Shown here: in pieces, positions 43,211-53,797 of the stretch | How the letters are laid out: every line of letters starts with the position of its first letter | Position numbering within the stretch: the first letter of the stretch is position 1 | Assembly (NCBI GenBank): GCA_002946415.1 | Contig: NJPS01000046.1 | Coordinates: 186,001 to 250,000, forward strand | Direction of reading: 5' to 3' | Length of the DNA: 64,000 nucleotides | Source of the DNA: Rutstroemia sp. NJR-2017a BVV2 | Lineage: Eukaryota > Ascomycota > Leotiomycetes > Helotiales > Rutstroemiaceae | Program-made: the position numbers and the translations under genes | The notes under the pieces: model-generated | Database searches by the model: none | What the model was told of the DNA's origin: nothing | The model's input: the letters and a program-made list of their open reading frames with translations, nothing else

Positions 43211-45565
43211 ATGGAGAATATCCGAATCCTTCTTGTGGGAAATGGCGGACGGGAGCATGCTTTGGCATGGAAACTCAGCCAATCCCCTCTCGTCGAGTCT
43301 ATAATCGCGGTTCCAGGGAACGGTGGTACTTCAGCTTGCCCAAAAGTCACCAATGACAGCAGCGTCAAAGCAGACGATTATCCAGGCCTTGTTGCATTGG
43401 CCCAGAAAAACAATGTCAATTTGGTCGTACCTGGACCTGAAGCCCCTCTCGTTGACGGTATCGAGGGTTATTTCCGCGCGGTAGGAATCCCATGTTACGG
43501 ACCTTCGAAACTAGCTGCAAGATTAGAGGGTAGCAAGACCTTCTCGAAAGATTTCATGAAGAAGTACAACATCCCAACTGCGGCATACGAGAACTTCTCA
43601 GATTACGAAGAAGCGCGCAAATACATCGACCGTATCGATCACAATGTGGTTATCAAGGCGAGTGGATTGGCAGCCGGGAAGGGTGTTATTATTCCAACTA
43701 CAAAAGAAGAGGCACACCAGGCATTAAAGGACATTATGCTGAACAAGGAGTTCGGCGAGGCAGGGGATGAGGTTGTGATTGAAGAATTCCTAGAGGGAGA
43801 TGAACTCAGCATCCTCACATTCTGCGATGGTCATTCCATGCGCTCTCTGCCACCGGCGCAAGACCACAAGAGGATCTTCGATGGAGACCAAGGGCCAAAT
43901 ACTGGAGGAATGGGTTGCTATGCTCCAACAAACATTGCTACCAAGGAATTGATCGAGGAAATTGAAAGAACGGTGCTGGAACCTACAATTCGTGGGATGA
44001 AGCAAGAACGTACTCCTTTCGTCGGAACTCTTTTCACTGGTCTGATGATCACCAAGAATGGCCCGAAGACTTTGGAGTATAACGTGCGATTTGGAGACCC
44101 AGAGACACAAACTCTTTTGCCTCTGATCAGTCAAGACACCGATCTTGCGGATATTATGCTGGCGTGTACTCAAGGCTGTCTGGACTCTGTCGATATCAAG
44201 ATAGATCCCAAGTTCAGTGCGACAGTAGTAGTCGCCGCAGGTGGATATCCAGGATCATATGCCAAGGGTACGCCTATGGAAGTTAGCCAACCATCGTCGG
44301 GGAGAAACATATTCCATGCCGGTACAGTCGCCAAAGACGGACAGTTACAGACATCCGGTGGACGGGTTATCGCAGCGCAGGCTGTAGCCGAGACCTTGGA
44401 GCAGGCAGTCAAAGATGCATATAGCACTGTCGAGCTGATCAAGTTCGACAAAATGTTCTACCGCAAGGATATTGCTCACCGGGCATTCAGACCTACACAG
44501 GCAACCAAGGAGGCCTTGACATATGCTTCAGCGGGTGTCAGTATTGATGCTGGAAACAAATTTGTCGAACGTATCAAGAAAGCCGTCGCATCCACAAAAA
44601 GACCCGGCGCCGATGCAGAGATCGGAGGCTTTGGCGGAGAAGTCGACCAGCATCTGGCTGGATATACCAACGCACCTATCTTGGTAGGCGCGATCGACGG
44701 CGTTGGTACCAAGCTCATGATCGCACAAGCCATGTCCAAGCATGACACAGTGGGTATTGACTTGGTTGCCATGAACGTCAACGACTTGGTAGTCCAAGGT
44801 GCGGAACCACTCATGTTCCTCGACTACTACGGCTGCAGTCAGTTGAAACTAGAGAACGCGGCGGCTTTTGTGGAAGGTGTAGCAGCCGGGTGCATCGATG
44901 CCAACTGTGCCCTCGTCGGAGGCGAAACCGCCGAGATGCCCGGTATGTACCAGAAAGACGACTACGATGCCGCGGGCACAGCCATCGGTGTCATGGAGAA
45001 AGAATACAGATTGCCAAAAACAGACAACATGGCAGCAGGTGATATCCTGATTGGACTTGCCTCCGCCGGCGTGCATTCCAACGGCTTCTCCCTCGTCCGA
45101 AGAATCATCGAGCGCGAAAAACTCTCTTACACCGCCCCTGCCCCCTGGGACGAATCCACCACAACGGGCCTCAGTCTGCTAACCCCAACGCGCATCTACG
45201 TCCGCTCGCTCCTCAAAGTCACCAAGAAACACCTCCTCAAAGGCCTCGCGCACATCACAGGTGGTGGTTTGACTGAGAATATTCCCAGAATGCTGCCCTC
45301 GCATCTCGCAGCCGAGGTTGACGTCAAGACGTGGGACCTCCCGGCCGTTTTCAAGTGGCTCAAGAGCGCGGGTAATGTGTCGGGCGCGGAGATGGCCAGG
45401 ACGTTCAATACGGGGATTGGGATGGTGGCGGTGGTGGCGAAGGAGAATGTGGAGCTGGTTACGAAGGAGCTGGAGGAGAGTGGTGAGAGGGTGTTTACGA
45501 TTGGGAGATTGGTTGAGCGAGCAGGCGAGGGGTGTGTATTGAAGGGTTTGGAATCTTGGGATTAG
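43211..45565 (+). CDS. ADE5,7: Bifunctional GAR synthetase / AIR synthetase
   Basis: Single exon, 784 aa, the usual fungal fusion length. Residues 1 to about 425: phosphoribosylamine-glycine ligase with VGNGGREHALAW, PGPEAPLVDGIEGYF, the ATP-grasp block IKASGLAAGKGVIIP and RFGDPETQ. About 435-784: phosphoribosylformylglycinamidine cyclo-ligase with the AGVSIDAGNKFVERIK start, DGVGTKLMIAQ, LVGGETAEMPGMY and the late GNVSGAEMARTFNTGIGM. It catalyses steps 2 and 5 of de novo purine synthesis in the cytosol. Codon use in the last 400 nt is GC-rich relative to the rest. Confidence 0.98.
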   Translation: MENIRILLVGNGGREHALAWKLSQSPLVESIIAVPGNGGTSACPKVTNDSSVKADDYPGLVALAQKNNVNLVVPGPEAPLVDGIEGYFRAVGIPCYGPSKLAARLEGSKTFSKDFMKKYNIPTAAYENFSDYEEARKYIDRIDHNVVIKASGLAAGKGVIIPTTKEEAHQALKDIMLNKEFGEAGDEVVIEEFLEGDELSILTFCDGHSMRSLPPAQDHKRIFDGDQGPNTGGMGCYAPTNIATKELIEEIERTVLEPTIRGMKQERTPFVGTLFTGLMITKNGPKTLEYNVRFGDPETQTLLPLISQDTDLADIMLACTQGCLDSVDIKIDPKFSATVVVAAGGYPGSYAKGTPMEVSQPSSGRNIFHAGTVAKDGQLQTSGGRVIAAQAVAETLEQAVKDAYSTVELIKFDKMFYRKDIAHRAFRPTQATKEALTYASAGVSIDAGNKFVERIKKAVASTKRPGADAEIGGFGGEVDQHLAGYTNAPILVGAIDGVGTKLMIAQAMSKHDTVGIDLVAMNVNDLVVQGAEPLMFLDYYGCSQLKLENAAAFVEGVAAGCIDANCALVGGETAEMPGMYQKDDYDAAGTAIGVMEKEYRLPKTDNMAAGDILIGLASAGVHSNGFSLVRRIIEREKLSYTAPAPWDESTTTGLSLLTPTRIYVRSLLKVTKKHLLKGLAHITGGGLTENIPRMLPSHLAAEVDVKTWDLPAVFKWLKSAGNVSGAEMARTFNTGIGMVAVVAKENVELVTKELEESGERVFTIGRLVERAGEGCVLKGLESWD

Positions 45566-45943
45566 ATGTTGATGTTGATATACCAGGGGTAGCGATAAAA
45601 AAAATGTGGATATTGGGAAGGGCGTTTATGGGATAGACCGCAAGGAAATTATATCATTTAGGAGAGCTGATGAGTCACAGCAATGGGAAAAGTTCGTGCA
45701 TTGGAATATCAAAAGTTGTTTTCAAGATGTTGAATATCTATCTATTGTATTTTTGAGTTGAGTTGATTCATGTAGAATATAACCCGATAACCCTTTCTTT
45801 GATTTTCCAGACCGGACCCTATATGCTAAAACTTTTTGAGCCCGTCCCTATTCCCATATGCTTTTCACTCCGCCGCTTTATACACCCATATCAATACATA
45901 TAACGAAGTACTTCTCTACTCGTTATTTACTGAGTACAATCAC
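45566..45943. other. Convergent 3' region ADE5,7 / PDX1
   Basis: 378 nt between the two stop codons. A lone TGAGTCA at 45671-45677 lies in 3' sequence and is not interpreted as regulatory. Confidence 0.4.
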
Positions 45944-47037
45944 CTACCATCCTCTTGTCTGCAACTTCTCCTTAGGGTCCATGGTCCCACAGTTCAGCCC
46001 CACCATCGCCTCTCCCAAATCCTGACTCACCTCTGCCAACACCTTGGGATCATTGTAATGCGTCGTAGCCTGCACAATAGCCTTCGCTCTCTTCGCCGCA
46101 TCTCCGCTCTTGAAAATGCCACTTCCTACAAACACACCATCGCAACCCAGCTGCATCATCAGCGCCGCATCGGCCGGGGTCGCAATTCCTCCCGCCGCAA
46201 AGTTAACTACTGGGAGTCTGCCCAGCTTGGCAGTCTCCTTGAGCAAGTCGAACGGAGCTTGGATATCTTTTGCAAGAATGCGCAGCTCGGCATCAGACAT
46301 GGATTGCGCGGCGCGGATCTCGGCAGTGACGGTGCGCATGTGGCGAACGGCTTCGATGACGTCGCCGGTGCCGGCTTCGCCCTTGGTGCGGATCATGGCG
46401 GCGCCTTCGGAGATGCGGCGGAGAGCTTCGCCGAGGTTGCGGCAGCCGCAGACGAAGGGGATGCTGAAGGGGTGTTTTTCAACGTGGTGGGTGGGGTCGG
46501 CGGGGGTGAGGACTTCGGATTCGTCGATGTAGTCTACGCCGATGGATTCGAGGATCTAGGGAATGGCTGTTAGTTTGCGGACGAAAGAATCGTGGTTGAC
46601 GTGGGGTAGATGACATATACGTACTTGGCATTCAACAAAGTGACCAATTCGTGCCTTGGCCATTACGGGAATTGTGACGGTCTCCATAATCTCCTTGATC
46701 ATTTTGGGATCAGACATGCGTGCGACCCCTCCTTGAGCTCGGATGTCTGCTGGCACACGCTCGAGGGCCATGACTGCGACTGCTCCGGCTTCTTCTGCAA
46801 TTCGTGCCTGTGAGAAACGAGGTGGCGTTAGTCATTTGGGATTGGTGTGAAGGGACAGAGAAGAAGGTGTGGAAGGATAATTGGGAAACATACCTGTTCG
46901 GCATTCACAACATCCATAATAACACCTCCCTTCAACATCCGGGCCAAACCAGCCTTGACAGTGAAGGAAGACGAGACATTGGTGCCGTGGCCGTGGCCAT
47001 TGCCGTTTGTGCTAGAGGTAGGAAGCTCGTTTGACAT
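45944..47037 (-). CDS. PDX1: Pyridoxal 5'-phosphate synthase, synthase subunit PDX1
   Basis: Three exons (47037-46894, 46807-46625, 46555-45944), 312 aa; an ATG at 47058 in frame would add 7 residues. TIM-barrel enzyme (PdxS/Snz family, Aspergillus pyroA) that makes PLP from ribose 5-phosphate, glyceraldehyde 3-phosphate and ammonia. Landmarks: [20 protein letters not shown], where Asp and the Lys in [10 protein letters not shown] are catalytic; the [18 protein letters not shown] block; [20 protein letters not shown]; and the phosphate-binding [13 protein letters not shown] and [13 protein letters not shown] His/Gly/Asn-rich N-terminus is normal in fungi. Confidence 0.97.
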
Positions 47038-47138
47038 CTTGGTTGTATCGTTGATCATTGGGAGAGAGAGTGCGTGGCGGGGTAGTGGAATTCCAATTGA
47101 TATGTGTAAGTGATGAAATGAATCTTTTCTGAACCAGC

Positions 47139-47170
47139 AGTAGTTGTAGTTGTAGTTGTAGTCGTAGTTG
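47139..47170. repeat. GTAGTT hexanucleotide repeat
   Basis: About five units of GTAGTT/GTCGTA in the probable 5' UTR or proximal promoter of PDX1. Confidence 0.8.
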
Positions 47171-47455
47171 TCTTTAAATAATAAGAAAAAAGGAAGAAGC
47201 AGAATGACCCTTATACTTATGACTCCTCGTGGAGTAAAATGGTCTAATAGAAATTTTAAATTCACTCGCATTAATCCCTAGTGAGGTGCTTAAACGGAGC
47301 AGCAAATGCAGAAGGCCGATCGGAGGTACAAAGAAAAGCTTGAACCTTACCTCATACTCTGGATTTGCAGCACTCTCATTGGTCCAGGCCGTTAGTGTAA
47401 CGTGGGGTGTATCCCTGTATATGTAGTTTATTTGTGCCTTCCGATCGAGGGGTTC

Positions 47456-47494
47456 CTTTGGCTCTTTTGGCTCTTTTGGCTCTTTGGGCTCTTT
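47456..47494. repeat. CTTTTGGCT nonamer tandem repeat
   Basis: Four to five near-perfect 9-nt units (CTTTTGGCT, last unit with an extra G). Confidence 0.85.
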
Positions 47495-47717
47495 TCGTCC
47501 TTCTGCGAGATGGGATAAAGCCGGCTTGCCTCGGACTTGGCTTGTGATGCGTGTTGTCTGCTGTGGGAAGAATCACATCGGACGCAGAGATGACTGAGAT
47601 TTTAGTTGCCAGCAGAGGGAAGAGTATAGAAGTCGCAGGATAACAGAAGTAAAGTATTTTCTCGTGGAAATTCGGAAGCAGCTTTCATACTCTTCTCCGC
47701 TTTCTCCGTCAAACCGT

Positions 47718-47724
47718 TGACTCA
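47718..47724. promoter_or_regulatory. Candidate Gcn4/CPC1 site TGACTCA
   Basis: Perfect match to the cross-pathway control activator site, about 680 nt upstream of the PDX1 start and 420 nt upstream of the FUN14-family start. Yeast SNZ1 is amino-acid-starvation responsive, so PDX1 is the likelier target. A 7-mer is expected by chance every several kb, so this is weak. Confidence 0.35.
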
Positions 47725-47992
47725 ATTAATCATGCTTCCTGTCGTATCCTTGGCGACCACGATAATGCCGAATCCTCGGATCCCTAAGAATCATCCTCAG
47801 TGAGCAGAATTATAGAGCACACATAATACGGTCAGTAAGTAATTGTGTTGCTGTTCACCACTTTGTAGCTCTGCCATAGTATGAATCATAAATATCCACT
47901 CGTACCCCTCATCGTCCCCTTATCACAGCCGAGCACCGAGATAACACACCTTATCGCCTGACAACACGTCCTTGACGTCACCAATCATTGTT

Positions 47993-48010
47993 TACGTCTA
48001 CGTCTACGTC
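47993..48010. repeat. TACGTC hexanucleotide repeat
   Basis: Three perfect TACGTC units. Confidence 0.8.
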
Positions 48011-48090
48011 TTTGACCGCAAGCTCTCCAGCAATTTCTATGTACTCGTGCAACAGAACCATCTCCAATTAACCACACACAACCTTCCCTC

Positions 48091-48113
48091 GCCCTGCCCT
48101 GCCCTGCCCTGCC
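48091..48113. repeat. CCCTG pentanucleotide repeat
   Basis: Four GCCCT units just upstream of the FUN14-family start codon, likely in its 5' UTR. Confidence 0.8.
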
Positions 48114-48144
48114 ACCCAAGTCTTCCCAACCCAGCATTGACACC

Positions 48145-48780
48145 ATGTCCCGCCTTCTTCTTCGTCCCCAAGCCCTAGGACTCGGCATCGGTGCCTCGAT
48201 AAGTACCTACCATCTCCTGCACCAAAGACCTATGCGCTGCGACTCCGGGCCTGTCCTCTCCGGGTCGTCGTACCAGAGGAATGCGGCGGTGCCAGTGACG
48301 ACGCGAGATGGGGGGTTGAATCCGAAGGCTGTGAGGCAGATTAGTAGTGGGAGTATTATTGGTATGTACCATCTATATTCCAATCTGAAGCTTGTGCTGT
48401 TTTTACACGTGACGGAAAGAAGGGGGAGGCTGGACGGAGATCATGGGATGGAATAAACGCTGTGGTTACTGGAGGGATGCGCTGATGAGGCCTAGGTCTA
48501 TGTGCGGGATTGGCTGTGAGCACGTTTTCGAGATCGTTGGCACTGGTTATTGGTCTATTGGTGGTGGGTGTTCAGGTTTGTCTTCCATGTCTCTCTCCCT
48601 CTTCACCGACTTAACGCAAATTCACAGTGGGCATCTTCGTACGGCATTAATCTACTCCCGTATGAACGAGTCCAGAGATACGTCAAGGGAGTAGACCTTC
48701 GCTCTGCGATCCAAGATAACGTTGCATTTAAGGTGTCGTTCGGAACAACATTTGCTATGGCTGCTTTCATGCACTTTTAA
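48145..48780 (+). CDS. FUN14-family mitochondrial membrane protein
   Basis: Three exons (48145-48361, 48496-48575, 48628-48780), 149 aa. The N-terminus is Arg/Leu-rich (possible mitochondrial targeting). After SSGSIIG the second exon gives LCAGLAVSTFSRSLALVIGL, a hydrophobic segment with the FUN14 pattern. Then GVQ|WASSYGINLLPYERVQRY and DNVAFKVSFGTTFAMAAF form the second conserved half. FUN14 proteins sit in the mitochondrial outer membrane; the animal FUNDC1 is a mitophagy receptor, but the fungal role is not defined. The intron between exons 1 and 2 is 134 nt. Confidence 0.85.
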
Positions 48781-49053
48781 TGTAATATTCATCTATGATG
48801 GTTTAGAGCCACTATTTCTGCATAGTCTTGTACAGTAGAACGGGATCATATATATCGTTGGAAAGAATCAATCTTCATACCAAAATGAACCCGCTTACAC
48901 AACTAGTCATACCAGCCAGGTTCAAGAAGCGTATGCAAAATTGCTTCCTCTGCATGCTAACCAGAATTCTCTCACTATTGTGTTCGTTCCTTTAGCTCCG
49001 CGAAGACTACACTTTTGTTAGTATACGAGGAGTGTGTGAACGCGGAGTCTTTC

Positions 49054-52000
49054 TTACTTTATAATCTTCGTGAGGAAAACCATCTTCTCCTTGTCATCAA
49101 CTTGATCACTTGGAAAGTTACCCTCTCTCAGTGCAGCTTCCAACCAACTCTTGGCTCGCACCTGGCTCACAACCAATTTCTTGAGCGGATCCGAAAGTTT
49201 GTCCAGTTCACTTCGAGCTGCTGCTCCACCAATGTTGTAAATGAGTGCCTGAGCCAAGAGGGGGCCTAAATGCTGAAGGGCGTTTGTGATGACTTCTTGG
49301 ATTGCCTGGTCAGGCTGATTGACGGGAAGCGACACGAAGGTGGACTTTGCGATCAAAGTTAGCGTTCTTCCAAAAAAATCTTTCATAAAAGAGGAGCCTA
49401 CCCAGAACTCTGCGGAACTGGCTTTAGGAAGCGGATCTCTGCCAGTAAGGGCTTTGAGAGTAAACATGAATATTTGTTCGAGTGAAGATTTCGGTTCATG
49501 ATTTAGCAACACGTGCACGTTCTTTGGGGTTGAGATGAGACGCTGAAGAAACTGAATACTTGTATCAGCAATTTCCGGATCATTGGATGGTTCTATTTAC
49601 TGTTAGCGATCCGCATATCTATCGAGGTTATTGTCCTCGTAATGTAACCTAGCTAAGATCCGCGGGCTTACCATGATTTATAGCTTCGATCATTGCAGTC
49701 ACCCAAACGAGTAAGGCGCCCAGAACCTGGCTACTCCGCTCAATTCGTGTATGGTTGCAAGAGTTAACAAGCGAGCAGGCAGTATTTATCACGGTGATGA
49801 CACGAGGGGTTTGGTAGTTCGATCTTAATATGAATCTATAAAGGAATTAGGTCAGTATCAACTCTAATTTCATAGCTTAGGAAATAACTCACTTGGCGAC
49901 ATCTTCTGGAGGAAATGCCATAGGGCCATCGTCTTCAACCAGTCCCGTACGGAAGACATGTCCAGTCTCTTCAATTATTTCGCCGCTGTTGGGAAATGCA
50001 TTGCAAATGGAAGTTATAAGCGTCAAAATTTGTAGCTGAAGTTCCCGGCCTTCCCCATCTTTCCAATACGACCGCTCATTTTCGTCTTTGTTGAGATCTA
50101 CAGGGGTATCATCCGGTATTTGTAACCCTCTCCCGATACTGGTAAGACATCGTAAAGTGATGAAAGCAGCTTCGTCGGCTGAAATATTCCCATCTGGAAC
50201 CGACGTACTGGTACCATTGGTCCCATACTGTAATGCTAGAAGCCGCATACTCTTCTCATAATCCAGCTGAACAAACTCTAGTAATTGCCTTAATGGAGCT
50301 AATTTCAACTCTTCATTAGGCATAGCCTGGGTTATCGATGCTATGGCGCCGAGGACGCCTTCTTTCGCAGAATTGTCGAGTGAGCCTGTTTGCACGAGGT
50401 TCTTATACTGTTGTAAAAATGCACCAAGTTCTGGCACAAGTACTTTCCGACACGAGGAACACAACATAGCAATCGACTTCGATGTTATCCGAGCTTGCGC
50501 TGGTGCGTTAAGCATACTGAACATGTGATTCAAAACACTTGGAAGATGCTGTACATGGCGTTCGAAGTAATCTGGGTAACCGTTGATGACCGTTAAGAAT
50601 GCCTGTCTCGTTCGTGATGGAACGACGGAATTTGAGGCTGTAAGCATCGAGAATATTGGTGACTCAAAGACTTTATCTAGATACTCGTCGGCTTCCTCCT
50701 TGACGTAATCCTGGAACTCTGCCAAGCAGGTCAGGGAGGCCTCCAGTTCGCTCCATGCATCTCCTTTCTCGGCCGATTTTAAGATCAGGTCCACAAAGCT
50801 TGAGAATAGCGGTAGGCCGAGTAACATATAAGACTGCTGCAGTAAGTCTCCTACGTCTCTTCGAGCATCCTTGAAGCCAACGCGCTCACTGGAATCCCAT
50901 GAGCTGAAAATGTGCTGTGGGGGAAATTGAATCTTGTGCCAGCATTTTTCTATTGCTTGCATAAGTGCCGATTGTGCTGCTGGAAGCCAGGAAGGTGAAG
51001 CATCCACATTATACGACAAGTCGAGTACCGTTTCCAAATAAGTGGCCCAGAACTCCACAGCTGGCACAAAAATCTTATCCTCATTCACAATGTATCCCTT
51101 GGCTCCAAGCAGCCCCACGAGAGCAGAAAGGATTTGCTGGCTCTGACTGTCGGTCATAATATTTTCGGCCAAATCTTGCACAGTGGCGTCGCCAAATGCG
51201 AGCATTAATTGTCCAAATTGTACTGAGTCAAAATCGAAGTCTCCTTCGACTAATCTAGCGTAACGCTCTTGAGCCCATGAGCTACTCAGTAGGGAATGTA
51301 GCATGGTGAAATCACTCTTCGAGAGGAATGATGAATAGTTGGCCAAGATGTCTGCAAATAATTCGATAGCAATTTCGTAGAGATCTTCCTCAACAATAGA
51401 TGCTAATGCTGGTTGTGTCAATGTCTTGAGTGGATCAAAAGCAATCGAAGCATCTATATAAGCGCGATGTGAATAGAGCACCCATGACTGTGGGAGTTAG
51501 TGATGACTTGGAGGATATTTAGGAGATTTGCCAGTGCTGATATTCGAGTGGTCGCTCACTGGGCCACCACATATAAACGCAGGCGGGGGGAGGGGCTGGA
51601 TATGATGAAGTTGAACTGACCTGGAAGCATTTCATTGACTCCTGGCGTATTTTACTATTAACGTGTGTTGCAGGCGAGCTGACTATCCCTCTGGCCATCA
51701 ACGTCACAACGTCATCTACATTCTGTACCACGACCTCATGAAATTTGTGCCTGCATCATCTGTCAGAAATAACGCCAGTAGTGAAGGTTACGGAAAAGAC
51801 TGACTGCTTCATGGAATTCCTGTCGGTCTTTCCCACTTCTTCAACTAATGTCGCGGCGAACCACAATACCGCCAGACTTTTGTCATCCGTCAGATTTTGA
51901 CTGAGGACTGCCGTAGAAGGAGCATCTTCGAGTTTCCGGTAGGGTACAGCCTCTCCAAGGCAGAGACAATAGATCAGGTGAGGAATGCAGCGAGCCCATG

Positions 52001-52566
52001 AAGAAGAAAAGTGTAGAAAATATGTCACTAAAGTTGTACATAATTTCCTGATGACCAGTGGACCGCTGCCAGAACTCAGGCTTCTGATTAACCATCCAAT
52101 GATTCTCTGGAGCACAGTTTGGGCATCTTCTTCATTAAGAGATTGGCTAGAATGTGTTACATAGAGTTTCCAAGCAGAACGGAAGAGAGCCGACTTACGA
52201 ATCTGTGTTAAGTTTCACAGTGAAGGTCAACGCGCCAAAGAATTTGACGTTCTCAGACTCTTTGCCCAGCAAGCCGTTGGCTAGATCCCAACCATCAGGC
52301 GAGCGTTGTAACTTTTGGAGAGTCTCTTGTATCTTGGAAACCCTCTCCGGGGGGTTAGGTTTGTAGAGCTGTTGGATGAGCTACACGAGGTTATGTTAGA
52401 GTCCGTAAGAATGAGAAATCTACGATGCTGTGCGCCGTTCGGCTACATGAAAAATTCGATAAAGTTCTGATATTGGGACTGTAGAATCATGATTGAAACG
52501 GAAATGCTGAGTGTCACTTACATTTTCTACCTCATCTAGTGAAGAAGGTAGCACCTCTGATTCCAT
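49054..52566 (-). CDS. Importin-beta family karyopherin (importin-13/Kap122 type)
   Basis: Eight exons: 52566-52522, 52380-52199, 52146-51805, 51750-51621, 51487-49893, 49835-49672, 49592-49402, 49344-49054; 979 aa. The N-terminus has the importin-beta arrangement: LIQQLYKPNPPERVSKIQETLQ, then the W of the first HEAT repeat (SPDGWDLAN), and FFGALTFTVKLN. The rest is HEAT-like helices, with SWVLYSHRAYIDASIAFDPL and LSSSWAQERYARLVEGDFDFDS typical of the importin-13/Kap122 (Pdr6) group. It carries cargo between cytoplasm and nucleus with Ran. The last intron (49401-49345, 57 nt) is in frame without a stop, so retention would only insert 19 residues. The subgroup assignment is less sure than the family. 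Confidence 0.85.
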
Positions 52567-53797
52567 GACTCCCAAAGTTGCCGGGTGTTGTGGAAACGGA
52601 GAAATGAAAAGCAAACGAGGATTGGGGAGAGATTAAAGCAGCACTCGCTATCAAATTTGATTGTGATACATGGCCAAGTCGGGAGAAGTAGCAGCGTTGA
52701 AATTGACAGTCTTCTTGGTTATGAGGTGAACGGATGGAGAGTGGTTTCAAGGGACTACAAAGCCCGGTTTTCTTAAGAAGTTGTTGGTTTTGGGGATTGT
52801 TTTATGGTCGGCCTTCAGGTCCTGATGGATGGGATATGGGATGATGATGGTGTAACGGGTGATAGAAAGACCTGGTCCGGACCTGACCCGACGAAGCCTT
52901 TCAAGAGTGGCTGTTCGGCTTGGAAAAACAGGCCGATTTTGGATAATGCATTGAAACTGATTGTTATTTACATATAAATATCCTACAAAGCCCTAGGACT
53001 TTATCTTTTGGACATCTTTATCGGCCTGTTTTTCCCAATTCCAAGGGCGTCGATGATTGCTGTGTTACTTACTACGGTTCGAAAAAGAAAATAAATGTTA
53101 CGAGTCTTACGACATTACTATGTACTATTTGTTGGTTGAAATGTTTCACAAATATTTTGCATCATAGTGAAATAAAAGAGAAATTCAAGTGTATTCGTCA
53201 ATATCGTGTGCATCCGTCAATATTATCGTTGACCAAGAGAGCAATGTGTTGAATGGGCTGAGTTGGTGGCTGTCTAGTTCTACTACAATCACCCTAGAAC
53301 TACTTCGTACATGGCGAGCTTCTCACCAAAAAAATGTGCACTACCACCAGCAGCAACCACACCAAGGCGTTTGCCGCAGCCTCGCCTTTAACTCGATTAA
53401 CGACAGACTTTGACATTGAGACTGGCTGGCGGATATTTCTTCTTTCCATGCAGAAAACAGAGGGTGAGTGCATCCGAAAGATCAATCCTACAACGCAATT
53501 ATCTAACGGACAATTCTGGTGCAGAATCTCAACTCTGACGTTACCTTGTCGTTATCAATCCCACTTTCTTTTACAAGTGGCCTTGTGCCGTTCCACAACC
53601 TAGAGAATTCCCCCTCCGATGAGACATCTTCGACCTTTAAACACTTGTCTACGTGGATTCCGATATTGCAAGACCCTGCAGCATTCAAAACAAACACTCA
53701 ATATCCGAATTCGATATTCTTCGACCTTCGCAAGTACGTGAATCGCATATTGAGGCGCGCAAGTTGGACGGAGTTTGACACGGTTACAGGTACAGAT
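52567..53797. promoter_or_regulatory. Divergent region, karyopherin / aminopeptidase P, with MITE relic
   Basis: 1.2 kb between divergent starts. Contains the MITE family 2 relic (52911-53047). The frame ending at the aminopeptidase start is open back to 53519, and splice-like borders GTGAGT (53464) and TGCAG (53521-53525) with a CTAAC between them suggest a spliced leader. Confidence 0.5.
52911..53047. mobile_element. MITE family 2, copy B (degenerate)
   Basis: 137 bp. Left end CTGTTCGGCTTGGAAAAACA followed by GGCCGAT; right end, read inward, CCCTTGGAATTGGGAAAAAC followed by AGGCCGAT. Same inverted repeat as 33199-33413, with more divergence. No clear target-site duplication, which fits an older insertion. 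Confidence 0.75.

Larger units (their letters stand above)
47038..48144. promoter_or_regulatory. Divergent promoter, PDX1 / FUN14-family gene, rich in short tandem repeats
   Basis: 1.1 kb between divergent starts. It holds four different short tandem arrays (listed separately) and a TGACTCA at 47718-47724. No coding sequence is supported; the minus-strand open frame over 47376-47576 only reads the nonamer repeat as Arg-Ala-Lys units. Confidence 0.5.

Noticed and set aside
43211..45565. Possible horizontal transfer of ADE5,7 because it is intronless and its 3' part is GC-rich
   Set aside because: The fused GARS-AIRS gene is standard in fungi, and motif wording is fungal; intronless copies are common.
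45671..45677. TGAGTCA as a Gcn4/CPC1 site
   Set aside because: It lies between two convergent stop codons, not in a promoter.
47376..47576. Minus-strand frame with RAKRAKRAK repeats
   Set aside because: Only the translation of the CTTTTGGCT tandem array; no gene context.
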